Source: Flavobacterium araucananum (GTDB lineage: Bacteria > Bacteroidota > Bacteroidia > Flavobacteriales > Flavobacteriaceae). Taken from it: a stretch of DNA of 62,516 nt. The stretch spans positions 57,048 to 119,563 of the forward strand of contig NZ_MUGS01000030.1 in assembly GCF_002222055.1 (NCBI RefSeq), read 5' to 3'. Under the pieces are notes generated by a model. That model had not been told where the DNA came from, searched no databases, and worked only from the letters and a program-made list of their open reading frames with translations. The stretch's first letter is position 1, and the number at the start of each line of letters is the position of its first letter. Below are positions 51,232-59,989 of this stretch, one piece after another. The translations under genes were made by a program, and so were the position numbers.

Positions 51232-51900
51232 TTATACTAATCCAAAGTCTTTAGCAATGGCAATTAAATGAACATTATTGTTTGCTTTAAAATATATTTT
51301 TAACTTATTGATCCTTTTTTCAATACTACTTGTGCCGTTTGGAGTTATAGACGAAGCTTTGAATTCGCTTGAAATATTTTCCAAAATGTAACCTTGGGCC
51401 AAAAGTTTAAGAATTGAGATGTCGTAAGATTCAATTTCTATCAGCGATTTATCATTAAAATTAAAAGAGAGATCAGAAGAAAGTATTTTTTCTTCGTTTC
51501 TAAAAGTTCCTTCAATTGCTTTTCTTAATTCGCCAATACTATTGCGCCCTTTAGAAACATAAGCATTAATTCCTAAATCATAAAATAGAGATTTTATACG
51601 ATAGGATTTATCCTCTATAGAAAATACGATTTTTTTTAATTTAGGTTGTACACCGTTTACCGCTTCAATTAATTCTTCTCCACTGGAAAGATTTATGCTG
51701 CGATGATCTGATTTAAACGATAAATCGCTTATAAGCAAATCATAAGGTTCTTTTTCAATCAGTGCTTTTTTTACTTTTAATAATCCATCATCACAATATT
51801 TAACGTGATCAATTGTAGGAATTTGTAAGTCTTCAAGTACTTGAATAACTGCTATGCTTATACTATCTAAATCTTCTGCAACTAAAACTTTTTTGAACAT
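51232..51900 (-). CDS. response regulator of the triple-kinase locus
   Basis: A 222-residue regulator. The receiver (about 1-120) keeps ED near the start (VAEDLD), phospho-acceptor Asp59 (YDLLISDLSF) and Lys117 (YVSKGRN). The C-terminal about 65 residues (SYDISILKLLAQGYILENISSEFKASSITPNGTSSIEKRINKLKIYFKANN) look like a diverged LuxR-type helix-turn-helix. It lies 10 bases after the last of three kinase genes and closes the operon. It should be the common output of the kinases, which is an inference from position and its being the only regulator present. Confidence 0.88.
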   Translation of the reverse strand: MFKKVLVAEDLDSISIAVIQVLEDLQIPTIDHVKYCDDGLLKVKKALIEKEPYDLLISDLSFKSDHRSINLSSGEELIEAVNGVQPKLKKIVFSIEDKSYRIKSLFYDLGINAYVSKGRNSIGELRKAIEGTFRNEEKILSSDLSFNFNDKSLIEIESYDISILKLLAQGYILENISSEFKASSITPNGTSSIEKRINKLKIYFKANNNVHLIAIAKDFGLV

Positions 51901-51910
51901 ATCATTGGGT

Positions 51911-53686
51911 TTATAAAGGAAAAGAGAAATTTAATCTAAAACCTTTCTCTGAATTATTTCCAAAAATAATATTTCCATTTATAGTTTTAATACGGTTTTC
52001 CACATTTTGTAGTCCATTTTTTAAAATTGTAATCCTATTTCCGGCTCCAACCCCATTATCGTTATAGAGTATAGTTAAATTTTTTTCCATATTTTTAAAA
52101 GTAATACTCACTAAAGTTGCCTGACTGTGCTTTTTCATGTTAGAAAACAACTCCTGTAAAATTCTGTAAAGGATTATTTTTTTGTTTTTTTCGATTTCAT
52201 TCCAAGAAATTAGATCGAAACCAGTGAGTATAATATTTAAGTCAGCAGTTTTATAACCGGCAATCATCTCTTTTAAGGCATTGCTGTAATTTCGATCAGT
52301 TGCAATCGAACTGTTTTCTTTAGAAATATTTCTGGTTCTGGAATAAATAGCCTCCAGATTGTGCAACAATTGTTCTTTATTTTCTTCTTGTCTAAGATCC
52401 GTACTTTTTGTAAAAGTCAAGGTATTATAAACATCATTAGCCAGTTCGTCGTGTAGTTTTTTAGAGATCCGCATTTCGCTTTCAAAGATCGCCTTGTCTT
52501 TTTCTTTTCTGCCTTTTAGCATCAGATAACAATAAAGGATTAAACTTATCCCGGTTGTCAAAAAAATGACGACATAAGAAATAATATTACGTTTTTTTTG
52601 TTTTTCTAATTGTAATTCATTCTCTATTTTTAGGGCTTTAAGATGTAAGTTTTCAACCCTGTCTATTCCGGAATCATATTTAATTCTTGAAAATTCATTT
52701 TTGGCTTTTTGTCTTGCATTAACGAAGCTGTCAATTAATTTAATAAAGTCCAGCGCATATTTTTTTAGTTCATCGCCTTCACTTTTTTGTATTAGCACTG
52801 CCAGACCATTTGCTTTATAGATACCTGCATTTACCCGTTTGGCACTTTTATAAGCCTCTTCTGCATACATTTTTGATAATTTTAAATCTGTATTAGCATA
52901 AAATAGCGAAAGTGTGTTATAAGTTCCAATTAGTCCGTAATGATCCTTTTGTTTCAGCTTTATTTGTAAACTTTCATTGAGATACTTTACCGCCTTAGGA
53001 TTTTCAAGTTTACAATAGCAATATCCTAAATTGTCCAGTAACAACGAATAAGTATTATCTGTTTTCCTTGCATCCGTAATATGTTTTATTTTTTTTGCAA
53101 CCAGAGGGACCAGTAATTCTGCCGCTTCATTGTATCTTTCCTGACTTAGATAAATAAGTATAATGTCATTTAAAATAACGGACTTTTGATAAGATGTTTT
53201 GGCAAATTTTAATGCCTTTAGGTGATATACAGTTGCGTTTTTGTAATCGAAACTATAGTAATAATTATAAGCTATTAAAGTATATACAGTCGAAATAATT
53301 TCAGTGTTTTTAACATATTTCAGATACGGTAGTGCTTTGGTTAGCGTTTCTTCAGAGGCATAATAATCACTACTGTTTTTTTGAATATTAGCAATACGCG
53401 AAAGTGCCAAGACATAATCTTCTGCATAAACCGTTTTAGGATTACAAAGAAATATTGCTTTAGTATAATATAAAAAGGCACTATCATTTTTTGCAGTACC
53501 AAAAAAATAATCTCCCTTTTTTATTAATTTTTTGATCTCAGGTTTGGGACTGTATATGATGATTTTCTTTTCAGTTCTTTTTTCACAGGATTGCAGAAAT
53601 AAGAAACTTCCAAGAAAAAAACAAAAAATGACAATCCTAAAATGATGTTTAAAAATTGATTCAATAAAGTTTAAATTCTTTTTCAT
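51911..53686 (-). CDS. TPR-lipoprotein sensor histidine kinase 1
   Basis: A 591-residue kinase. A signal peptide ends in a lipobox (LQSC, Cys34), followed by a periplasmic TPR-like helical domain (about 45-330), a coiled coil (about 335-365), one transmembrane helix (about 368-391) and a cytoplasmic HisKA_3-like kinase. The phospho-acceptor box is MRISKKLHDELANDVYNTL with His412; N-box RILQELFSNMKKHSQA and G1 box YNDNGVGAGN follow. It is the third and last kinase gene of the locus, 2 bases from the middle paralogue. TPR domains bind peptides or proteins, so the signal is probably proteinaceous or peptide; that is inference. Confidence 0.9.
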   Translation of the reverse strand: MKKNLNFIESIFKHHFRIVIFCFFLGSFLFLQSCEKRTEKKIIIYSPKPEIKKLIKKGDYFFGTAKNDSAFLYYTKAIFLCNPKTVYAEDYVLALSRIANIQKNSSDYYASEETLTKALPYLKYVKNTEIISTVYTLIAYNYYYSFDYKNATVYHLKALKFAKTSYQKSVILNDIILIYLSQERYNEAAELLVPLVAKKIKHITDARKTDNTYSLLLDNLGYCYCKLENPKAVKYLNESLQIKLKQKDHYGLIGTYNTLSLFYANTDLKLSKMYAEEAYKSAKRVNAGIYKANGLAVLIQKSEGDELKKYALDFIKLIDSFVNARQKAKNEFSRIKYDSGIDRVENLHLKALKIENELQLEKQKKRNIISYVVIFLTTGISLILYCYLMLKGRKEKDKAIFESEMRISKKLHDELANDVYNTLTFTKSTDLRQEENKEQLLHNLEAIYSRTRNISKENSSIATDRNYSNALKEMIAGYKTADLNIILTGFDLISWNEIEKNKKIILYRILQELFSNMKKHSQATLVSITFKNMEKNLTILYNDNGVGAGNRITILKNGLQNVENRIKTINGNIIFGNNSEKGFRLNFSFPL

Positions 53687-53688
53687 CC

Positions 53689-55461
53689 TTACAATGGGAA
53701 TTTAATAAAGACTTTAAGCCCTTTGCCAGAAGAAGAATCAATATTGATTTCTCCACGAATATTCAAAATTCTATTTTCGATGTTTTTTAAGCCACTTTTA
53801 GAAGATATTTTTTCAAGATCTATTCCCTGCCCATTATCGTTATATGTCAAAAGAATACTTTTATCCCTTTTTTTGAACGAAATACCAACCAACGAAGCAT
53901 TACTGTGTTTTTGCATATTGATTAGTAATTCTTGTATAACCCTATATATAGTAATCTTTTTATTCTTTTCAGTTTTATCAAAAGAAATAATTTCTAAGCC
54001 ATTTAGCAAGAGGTTTATATCAGGAGTTTTAAACCCTGAAATCATTTCTTTTAAAGCAAGGCTATAATTTTCATTGGTTACAACCGGGCTGTTTTCCTTA
54101 GATATATTCCTGGTTCGGGAATAAAGCGAATCTAAATTATTTAAGAGCTTTTCTTTATTTTTGTTAGTACTCAAATCAATGTTTCCTGCAAATAATAATG
54201 TGTTGCGAAGATCATTGGTAAGTTCATTACTTAACTTTTTTGAGATTCTCATTTCACTTTCAAAAACGGCAAGATCTTTTTCTTTTCTGCCTTTTGCTTT
54301 TAAATGAAAATATAGAAATGTAATAAAGCCCAGAATAAATAGAATCACAACATACAAAATGATATTCCTACTTTTTTGTCTTTCTAATTGCAGGTCATTT
54401 TCTGCTTTTTGAGCCTTAAGTTGAAGATTTTCGGCTCTTTCGTTTTTTGAATCGTATTTAATTCTTGAAAATTGATTTTTCGTAGTTTGTTGTGCAGTAA
54501 ACAAACTATCAGTAAGATCGATATAAAGAGACGAGTATTTTTTTAAATCATTTCCTTCGCTCGCTTTTATTAATAAACTTAAACTCTCAATTCTATTTGT
54601 TGCAAGATTTATGCGGGTAGCTAAATCGTATGCTTTTTTTCCATACTCTTTGGCTAATTTGTAATTGTTGTTTTTGTTGTAGTAAGACGAAAGATGCCTG
54701 TAGTTGTATACAAGAAGATCGTCTTCTTTTAGAAGCAACTTCATTTTAAGACTTTTCTTAAAATAAAATATAGATTTTGGATTTTCCTGGTTAAGATAGC
54801 ATAAACCAATATTCTCTATTACGCGTGCGCGCTCATTGGCATCGACATCTTTATCAGCTTTGCAAAGTATTTTAATTTTAGATAATGGAATCAAAATAGC
54901 TAAAGCTTCCTTATATCTTTTTTGTCCCATATAAACAATTGAGATAGTATTAAGAACAGAACTTTTTCTATAATAACTCGTCTTTAAGTGTAATGCTTTT
55001 ATAAGATAATAAAGAGAATTGTTGTAGTCATAAGTATAGTAATAATTTGCCGCCAATTGTTCGTAGACATTAGCTGTAAACCTGGGTTTAACTATTTTTT
55101 TTAAATAAGGAAAAGTTTTGGTCAGCGATAGTTCGCTGGCAGTATAATCTCCCTCATTTTGTTCAATTGATGCCATGCAGGTAATCGAGTAAACATAATC
55201 GATATAGTTTACCTCTTTGTCGCATAAAAGCTGCGCTTTATTAAAATAATAATAAGCACTATCATAATGATTGCTGTCAAATAATACGTCGGCTTTGTCT
55301 ACAAGTATTTTTATAGCAGCTGCATTATCCGGTTTGTGATGTTTTAATTTTAGATTTTTTTCGCAAGATTGTACCACAAGCGTTATTCCGGATAAAAGGA
55401 AAACCAAAAGAAATTGCTTAATAAATCCAATTTTAGTACTAGGATTGGCTTTTTTAGTCAT
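53689..55461 (-). CDS. TPR-lipoprotein histidine-kinase paralogue 2, phospho-acceptor His lost
   Basis: A 590-residue paralogue with the same architecture: lipobox (Cys33), TPR domain (about 45-325), transmembrane helix (about 367-388), kinase-like domain. The H-box reads MRISKKLSNELTNDLRNTL: the phospho-acceptor His is Ser411 and the next Asp is Asn412, while the ATP-binding motifs (RVIQELLINMQKHSNA; YNDNGQGIDL) are intact. It could phosphorylate in trans or act as a pseudokinase partner. The codon is AGT in clean sequence and the frame is intact, so this is not a frameshift. It lies in the middle of the three, with gaps of 2 and 1 bases. Confidence 0.9.
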   Translation of the reverse strand: MTKKANPSTKIGFIKQFLLVFLLSGITLVVQSCEKNLKLKHHKPDNAAAIKILVDKADVLFDSNHYDSAYYYFNKAQLLCDKEVNYIDYVYSITCMASIEQNEGDYTASELSLTKTFPYLKKIVKPRFTANVYEQLAANYYYTYDYNNSLYYLIKALHLKTSYYRKSSVLNTISIVYMGQKRYKEALAILIPLSKIKILCKADKDVDANERARVIENIGLCYLNQENPKSIFYFKKSLKMKLLLKEDDLLVYNYRHLSSYYNKNNNYKLAKEYGKKAYDLATRINLATNRIESLSLLIKASEGNDLKKYSSLYIDLTDSLFTAQQTTKNQFSRIKYDSKNERAENLQLKAQKAENDLQLERQKSRNIILYVVILFILGFITFLYFHLKAKGRKEKDLAVFESEMRISKKLSNELTNDLRNTLLFAGNIDLSTNKNKEKLLNNLDSLYSRTRNISKENSPVVTNENYSLALKEMISGFKTPDINLLLNGLEIISFDKTEKNKKITIYRVIQELLINMQKHSNASLVGISFKKRDKSILLTYNDNGQGIDLEKISSKSGLKNIENRILNIRGEINIDSSSGKGLKVFIKFPL

Positions 55462-55462
55462 T

Positions 55463-57184
55463 CTATAAAGGAAATTTAATAAAGACCTTAAATCCTTTGT
55501 CAGGAGCAGAATCTATATCGATTCTCCCTTTAATATTCAAAATTCTATTTTCAACATTATGTAATCCATTCTTAAAAGTAATGTTACTGATGTTAATCCC
55601 TTGACCATTATCTGTATAATTAATACTAACGTTTTTATTTGTGTTTTTAAAATTGATCCCCACTAGCGAAGCATTACTGTGTTTTTTCATGTTTACAAGC
55701 AGTTCTTGAAGTACTCTGTAAATAGTAATTTTAGTATTTTTTTCAATAACACACCACTCAATAGTGTCTAAACCATTTATTATAAGGTTAAGGTTTGGAG
55801 TATTAAATCCTGCAATCATTTCTTTAAGAACCAAAACATAGTTTTTATCGGTAATAATAGTGCCGTTTTCTTGAGAGATGTCTCTCGTTCTGGAATATAT
55901 CGCATCAAGGTTGCTTAATAATTGCTCTCTGTTTTCTGCCAAAGCTAAATTTTTATTCTCTGCAAAAGCCATCGTATGATAGATATCGTTGGCAAGTTCG
56001 TCATGAAGTTTTTTAGCAATTCGTGTTTCACTATTGTACGTAGCTTCGATTTTTTCTTTGTTTCCTCTTGAAGTCAGATAAAAATAAAGCACTATAATCA
56101 AACTCAGACTAAAGGCAATAATTATATAAGAAATTATATTTCTGTTTTTCTGTCTTTCTAATTGTAGCTCATTTTCAAACTTATGAGTTTTTAGTTTTAA
56201 ATTTTCATCCCTGTCTTTTTTAGAGTCGTATTTAATTTTGGCAAATTGATTTTTTGCTTTCTGTCGAACCTCAAATATGCTGTCGACTAAATTAACATAA
56301 GCCAAAGAATGTTTCTTCAGCTCCTTATCAGAACTGTTTTCTACCAAATGTTTTAAAGATTCTAATCGGGAATCAACACTATTAACCAGACTATACTTTT
56401 GGTAGCTAAGAAGCATGTATTTTTTAGACAGAGACGGGTTATCTTTTTTATGCAAAAAAGCAAGATGCATATAACTTCTGCCAAGTCCGGTATTATCTTG
56501 TATATCGGTTCTTATTTTGAAAGCTTTTTCAAGATAAGAAGCAGCTCTTGCGTCTCCAATTTTATAATAGCAATAGCCCAGATTATCTAGTGCTCGTGCA
56601 TAATCTTCCTGAAATTTTTTTACACCTTCGGTCTCAAGTAAATACTCAAAAATGGCTATTGCTTCATTGTATTTTAGTTGTTCAATGAAAACTAAAGCGA
56701 TATTGTTTTTTGCAGCTGCTTTTCTCCATTCAGTTGTTTTTAAGGTCAACGCCTTATTAAAATAGAGTAGAGCACTTTTAAAATCGTATGTATTTAAATA
56801 ATTGATTCCTAATATAACATAAGAGTTCCAGGCATGTTTTGGATTTTTGACATATTTAAGATAAGGTATAGCTTTAGTAACCGTAGATTCGCTTCCGGCA
56901 TAATCACCATGAGTTTGCTGGATGTCTGCCATTCGGTCTAATGTGCTTACATAGTTTTCAGCATCTGTTACTGGATTGCATATAAATTTTACCTTATTGT
57001 AATAATAAAACGCACTATCAAATTTTCTGTCATCATAAAATTTATCAGCAACAATAATCAGTTTTTCTACTTGAGGTTTTGTGCTTTTTTGTTTGGTAGT
57101 ATTGCTGTTTTTTTTTTGACAGGAAGAAAAAAACAAAAAGCAAAAAAGAATGTATAGAAAGGTGCGCATTATACGTGGTATCAT
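55463..57184 (-). CDS. TPR-lipoprotein sensor histidine kinase 3
   Basis: A 573-residue kinase and the first gene of the locus. Lipobox SSC (Cys22), TPR-like domain (about 35-310), coiled coil, transmembrane helix (about 350-370), then the kinase with TRIAKKLHDELANDIYHTM (His393), N-box RVLQELLVNMKKHSNA and G1 box YTDNGQGINI. Its paralogues follow with 1- and 2-base gaps, so all three are made from one mRNA. Met6 (MRTFLYIL) is an alternative start closer to a normal signal peptide. The paralogues are clearly related along their whole length. Confidence 0.9.
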   Translation of the reverse strand: MIPRIMRTFLYILFCFLFFSSCQKKNSNTTKQKSTKPQVEKLIIVADKFYDDRKFDSAFYYYNKVKFICNPVTDAENYVSTLDRMADIQQTHGDYAGSESTVTKAIPYLKYVKNPKHAWNSYVILGINYLNTYDFKSALLYFNKALTLKTTEWRKAAAKNNIALVFIEQLKYNEAIAIFEYLLETEGVKKFQEDYARALDNLGYCYYKIGDARAASYLEKAFKIRTDIQDNTGLGRSYMHLAFLHKKDNPSLSKKYMLLSYQKYSLVNSVDSRLESLKHLVENSSDKELKKHSLAYVNLVDSIFEVRQKAKNQFAKIKYDSKKDRDENLKLKTHKFENELQLERQKNRNIISYIIIAFSLSLIIVLYFYLTSRGNKEKIEATYNSETRIAKKLHDELANDIYHTMAFAENKNLALAENREQLLSNLDAIYSRTRDISQENGTIITDKNYVLVLKEMIAGFNTPNLNLIINGLDTIEWCVIEKNTKITIYRVLQELLVNMKKHSNASLVGINFKNTNKNVSINYTDNGQGINISNITFKNGLHNVENRILNIKGRIDIDSAPDKGFKVFIKFPL

Positions 57185-57348
57185 GCGCCAAAAGTAAAGA
57201 ATTTAAGTTCTTAAAAAAGAGTATAAATACGGTATTTTATGTAATATTAAATTTTATACTTTAGTCTAATTTACAGCTATATACAGGCATTTTACTTTTC
57301 TTTGTAAGTATAGCCTGTATATAAAATGTAAGACTTATATAGCTTAAA

Positions 57349-57783
57349 TTATATTGCTCTCATTCCTGTTGCTATTGCAAGTCGGTTCCAGGAGTTAATT
57401 GTAATGATAACCAATATAATTTCAGCCAGATATTTGTCATCAAATAAGCGTGCAGCATTTTGGTATACTTCATCAGAAACATGATTGCCAATCATTGTTA
57501 CCTCTTCAGTTAAAGCCAAAATTGCTTTTTCTTCCTCCGTAAAAACATCAGCTTCGCGCCAGGCACTTAACAAATAAATGCGCTTTTCAGTTTCACCATA
57601 TTTTCGGGCATCGGCAGTATGCATATTAATACAAAAAGCACAACCGTTTATTTGCGAAGTACGAATTTTTATTAATTCTTTATGAAGAGGAGTTAGCGAA
57701 GTAGTTGCATTGTATTTTTCTAAATTCATTAAAGCTTCATAAGCTTCCGGAGCAACTTTTTGGATAGAGATTCTAGGTTTCAT
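57349..57783 (-). CDS. carboxymuconolactone decarboxylase family protein (AhpD-like)
   Basis: A 144-residue alkylhydroperoxidase-like protein of the CMD/AhpD family. The redox motif KIRTSQINGCAFCINMHTADARKYGE (about residues 45-70) contains Cys-x-x-Cys and the conserved His three residues after the second Cys, with an Ile/Asn helix pair. It is a helical cytoplasmic protein that probably reduces peroxides. It lies 78 bases downstream of the Crp-type regulator on the same strand, and the pair resembles peroxidase/regulator neighbours in other Bacteroidota. Joint control is inferred. Confidence 0.88.
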   Translation of the reverse strand: MKPRISIQKVAPEAYEALMNLEKYNATTSLTPLHKELIKIRTSQINGCAFCINMHTADARKYGETEKRIYLLSAWREADVFTEEEKAILALTEEVTMIGNHVSDEVYQNAARLFDDKYLAEIILVIITINSWNRLAIATGMRAI

Positions 57784-57861
57784 TTTATGTGTTTTTTAAA
57801 GTTTGATACAAAGGTCAGCGATCAGCACTTTAAAAAACTTGAAGTACTTCAAGAAATGAGC

Positions 57862-58434
57862 TTATACTTTTCCAGCCCTTATTTTGCTCATAAACTCTGC
57901 TGAGAAATCGAGGTAGGAGGCAAGCATATATTGAGGAACCCGCTGTACAAATTCCGGATGCAGATTATTAAAATGATGGTATCTTTCTTCTGCCGACATC
58001 GTAAACAAGAACTTGATTCGCATTTGTGCTGCGCCAAAAGATTTTTGTGCAACAATTCTAAAGTAACGCTCCAGTTTTGGAATCTGAACTAATATAGCCT
58101 CTAGAGTAGCTTTTTCTAAAGCAATTACTTCTGTTTTTTCTACCGCCTGTATATAGAAGTGAGAGGAAATCTGATTGTGATAACTTAAATAATCCGTTAT
58201 CCACCAGTTCTCAATACCAAATTGAAGTGTTTGTTCAGCTCCTCTCCCGTTGATGATGTATTGCCTCATGCAGCCTTTTATGACAAAGTATAACGTATTA
58301 CAAATTTGTCCCTCCTGTAATACAAGTTCTTTCTTTTTAATGATAGAAGTATTCAGGCAAGATTCTAAGACACTAACCTCCGAAGGATCGAGTGGTACAA
58401 TCTTTTCAATATGTTGCAAAAGAGTTTTGTGCAT
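57862..58434 (-). CDS. Crp/Fnr-family transcriptional regulator
   Basis: A 190-residue regulator. I start at ATG 58434 (MHKTLLQHIEKIVPLDPSEVS); a longer frame would need TTG inside the promoter. The cyclic-nucleotide-binding barrel covers about residues 15-110 (LVLQEGQICNTLYFVIKGCMRQYIINGRGAEQTLQFG) without the full cAMP-binding set, and the C-terminal part (about 140-190: RYHHFNNLHPEFVQRVPQYMLASYLDFSAEFMSKIRAGKV) is a winged helix-turn-helix. Flavobacterial members often respond to unknown signals. It is upstream of the AhpD-like gene. Confidence 0.88.
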   Translation of the reverse strand: MHKTLLQHIEKIVPLDPSEVSVLESCLNTSIIKKKELVLQEGQICNTLYFVIKGCMRQYIINGRGAEQTLQFGIENWWITDYLSYHNQISSHFYIQAVEKTEVIALEKATLEAILVQIPKLERYFRIVAQKSFGAAQMRIKFLFTMSAEERYHHFNNLHPEFVQRVPQYMLASYLDFSAEFMSKIRAGKV

Positions 58435-58455
58435 GTTTGTATTTTTGGTGATGTA

Positions 58456-58463
58456 CAAATTTA
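58456..58463 (-). promoter_or_regulatory. -7 element (TAAATTTG) of the Crp-family gene
   Basis: The minus strand reads TAAATTTG, matching TAnnTTTG, 21 bases before the chosen start codon. The next base triplet would be a TTG codon, so this element argues for the ATG at 58434 over any upstream start. Confidence 0.5.
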
Positions 58464-58514
58464 CTTTTTAAATTCAATTCCTAAAAGATTCAGGTTTAGA
58501 AACAGCTGTAAAAG

Positions 58515-58546
58515 CAAAAAACCATTCGCCGCGGCGAATGGTTTTT
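58515..58546. terminator. bidirectional terminator after rplT
   Basis: AAAAACCATTCGCC and GGCGAATGGTTTTT form a 14-bp stem with a 2-base loop. The A-run and T-run on the flanks let it serve both strands; on the minus strand it ends the thrS-infC-rpmI-rplT operon. Confidence 0.9.
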
Positions 58547-58586
58547 CTATGATAAGTAAGTAATCTAAATTGAGTTTATAAAACGT

Positions 58587-58931
58587 TTATTTTACTTTGT
58601 TAAGTATTGCTTTGAAAGCTTCAGGGTGATTCATTGCTAAATCTGCAAGAACTTTACGGTTCAATTCGATTCCGTTAGCTTTTACTTTCCCCATGAATTG
58701 AGAATAAGAAATCCCTTCTAATCTAGCTCCAGCGTTGATACGTTGAATCCATAAAGCACGGAAATTTCTTTTGTTTTGTTTTCTATCGCGGTAAGCGTAG
58801 CACATTGCTTTCTCTACTGCATTCTTAGCAACTGTCCAAACGTTTTTACGTCTACCAAAGAAACCTTTGGCTTGCTTCATTATTTTTTTTCTTCTTGCTC
58901 TTTTGGCAACTGAATTTACTGCTCTTGGCAT
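58587..58931 (-). CDS. rplT: 50S ribosomal protein L20
   Basis: A 114-residue bL20, starting [32 protein letters not shown], the normal basic N-terminus, with the C-terminal helix [19 protein letters not shown]. It binds 23S rRNA early in assembly of the large subunit; in E. coli L20 also represses the rpmI-rplT mRNA. It is the last gene of the operon, 172 bases after rpmI. That spacer is filled with a degenerate simple repeat that can fold into a hairpin. Confidence 0.98.
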   Translation of the reverse strand: MPRAVNSVAKRARRKKIMKQAKGFFGRRKNVWTVAKNAVEKAMCYAYRDRKQNKRNFRALWIQRINAGARLEGISYSQFMGKVKANGIELNRKVLADLAMNHPEAFKAILNKVK

Positions 58932-59033
58932 AATTTTAATGTGTTTTTGTAGCAGGCGTCCTGAATTAAATCAAAGGAACTTAAAAGCCATACTCCAAGG
59001 TTATTTTTAAATAATTTTTAACCTAAAGACTAT

Positions 59034-59102
59034 TAGTCAAAAGTTTTTAAAGTCGAATGTCGAAAGTCTTTAAGACTTTTGACTTTACAACTTTAAGACT
59101 TA
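59034..59102. repeat. degenerate AAAGTCTTAAAGTC simple repeat in the rpmI-rplT spacer
   Basis: Direct and inverted variants of AAAGTC/GACTTT (AAGTCGAATGTCGAAAGTC, TTAAGACTTTTGACTTT) run almost continuously across the spacer. The tract at 59340-59417 is of the same type. Both can form hairpins on the operon mRNA. Confidence 0.6.
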
Positions 59103-59103
59103 A

Positions 59104-59301
59104 TTAAATAATTCTTAATTGTTGTTTGATGCTTTTCATATCTGTTTTGTGAACTAGCGCTGAGTGTGTCAAAGCTAATTTACGTTTTTTAGATTTTTTA
59201 GTCAAGATGTGACTTTTAAAAGCATGCTTTCTTTTAATCTTTCCAGAACCAGTAACTTTGAAACGTTTCTTGGCGCTAGATTTTGTTTTCATTTTAGGCA
59301 T
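59104..59301 (-). CDS. rpmI: 50S ribosomal protein L35
   Basis: A 65-residue bL35 starting [20 protein letters not shown] and ending [24 protein letters not shown]. Strongly basic, as expected for a protein buried in 23S rRNA near the exit region. It lies 114 bases after infC, in a spacer containing another degenerate repeat, and is transcribed with it. Confidence 0.97.
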   Translation of the reverse strand: MPKMKTKSSAKKRFKVTGSGKIKRKHAFKSHILTKKSKKRKLALTHSALVHKTDMKSIKQQLRII

Positions 59302-59339
59302 TTTTCCTAGTGTTTTAATTTATTCTTACTTACTTATAT

Positions 59340-59417
59340 CTTAGTCTAAAGTTTAAATGTCTAAAGTTTAAAAGTCAGTTTTGACTTTCGGCTTTAAGAC
59401 TTTCGACTTTACGACTT
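59340..59417. repeat. degenerate AAAGTCTAAAGTTTAAA simple repeat in the infC-rpmI spacer
   Basis: TAGTCTAAAGTTTAAATG, TCTAAAGTTTAAAAGTC, TTTTGACTTTCGGCTTTAAG and GACTTTCGACTTTACGACTT are imperfect direct and inverted copies of the same short word. The last bases touch the infC stop codon. Confidence 0.6.
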
Positions 59418-59973
59418 ATTTCTTTTTCTTCGGAGCAATGAACATAATCATTCTCTTTCCTTCTAAAACAGGCATGGCTTCTACTTTACCATACTCTTCT
59501 AAATCTGTTGCCAAACGTAGTAATAAAATTTGCCCTTGATCTTTATAGATAATAGAACGTCCTTTAAAGAAAACGAATGCTTTTAATTTAGCACCTTCTT
59601 TCAGGAACTTCTCTGCATTTTTTCTTTTAAATTCGTAATCATGCTCATCTGTCTGAGGACCAAAACGAATTTCTTTTACTACAACTTGTGTCGACTTAGC
59701 TTTTAATACCTTATCACGTTTCTTTTGTTCGTAAACAAATTTCTTGTAATCCATGATTTTACAAACCGGCGGCTCAGCGTTTGGCGAGATTTCAACCAAA
59801 TCCAATTCGAATTGATCTGCTAAACGTAAAGCTTCTGCAAGCTTAAATACACCTGGTTCGATGTTCTCGCCTACTAGTCTTACTTCTTGTACACCACGAA
59901 TAAGGTTATTTATTCTGTGTGCATCTTTTTTTTCTACTCGAGGTTGATAACCTCTGTTGCTTCTTATTGCTAT
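59416..59973 (-). CDS. infC: translation initiation factor IF-3, ATA start
   Basis: A 185-residue IF-3 that stops premature subunit joining and proofreads initiation codons. The N-terminal domain reads [40 protein letters not shown], and the C-terminal domain (about 100-185) is complete and ends [10 protein letters not shown]. No ATG, GTG, TTG or ATT lies in frame near the expected start: the frame reads ...AAA GTC ATA GCA ATA AGA AGC, so ATA at 59973, giving (M)AIRSNRG, is the natural start. A shorter protein starting at the TTG at 59805 would lose most of the N-terminal domain. Non-AUG starts in infC allow feedback control in E. coli (AUU there). The start lies 16 bases after the thrS stop. 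Confidence 0.9.
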   Translation of the reverse strand: MAIRSNRGYQPRVEKKDAHRINNLIRGVQEVRLVGENIEPGVFKLAEALRLADQFELDLVEISPNAEPPVCKIMDYKKFVYEQKKRDKVLKAKSTQVVVKEIRFGPQTDEHDYEFKRKNAEKFLKEGAKLKAFVFFKGRSIIYKDQGQILLLRLATDLEEYGKVEAMPVLEGKRMIMFIAPKKKK

Positions 59974-59989
59974 GACTTTATAATTTAAG

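Noticed and set aside
58434..58458. Upstream TTG start for the Crp-family regulator
   Set aside because: It would lie inside the TAAATTTG -7 element; the ATG at 58434 begins where the family alignment begins.
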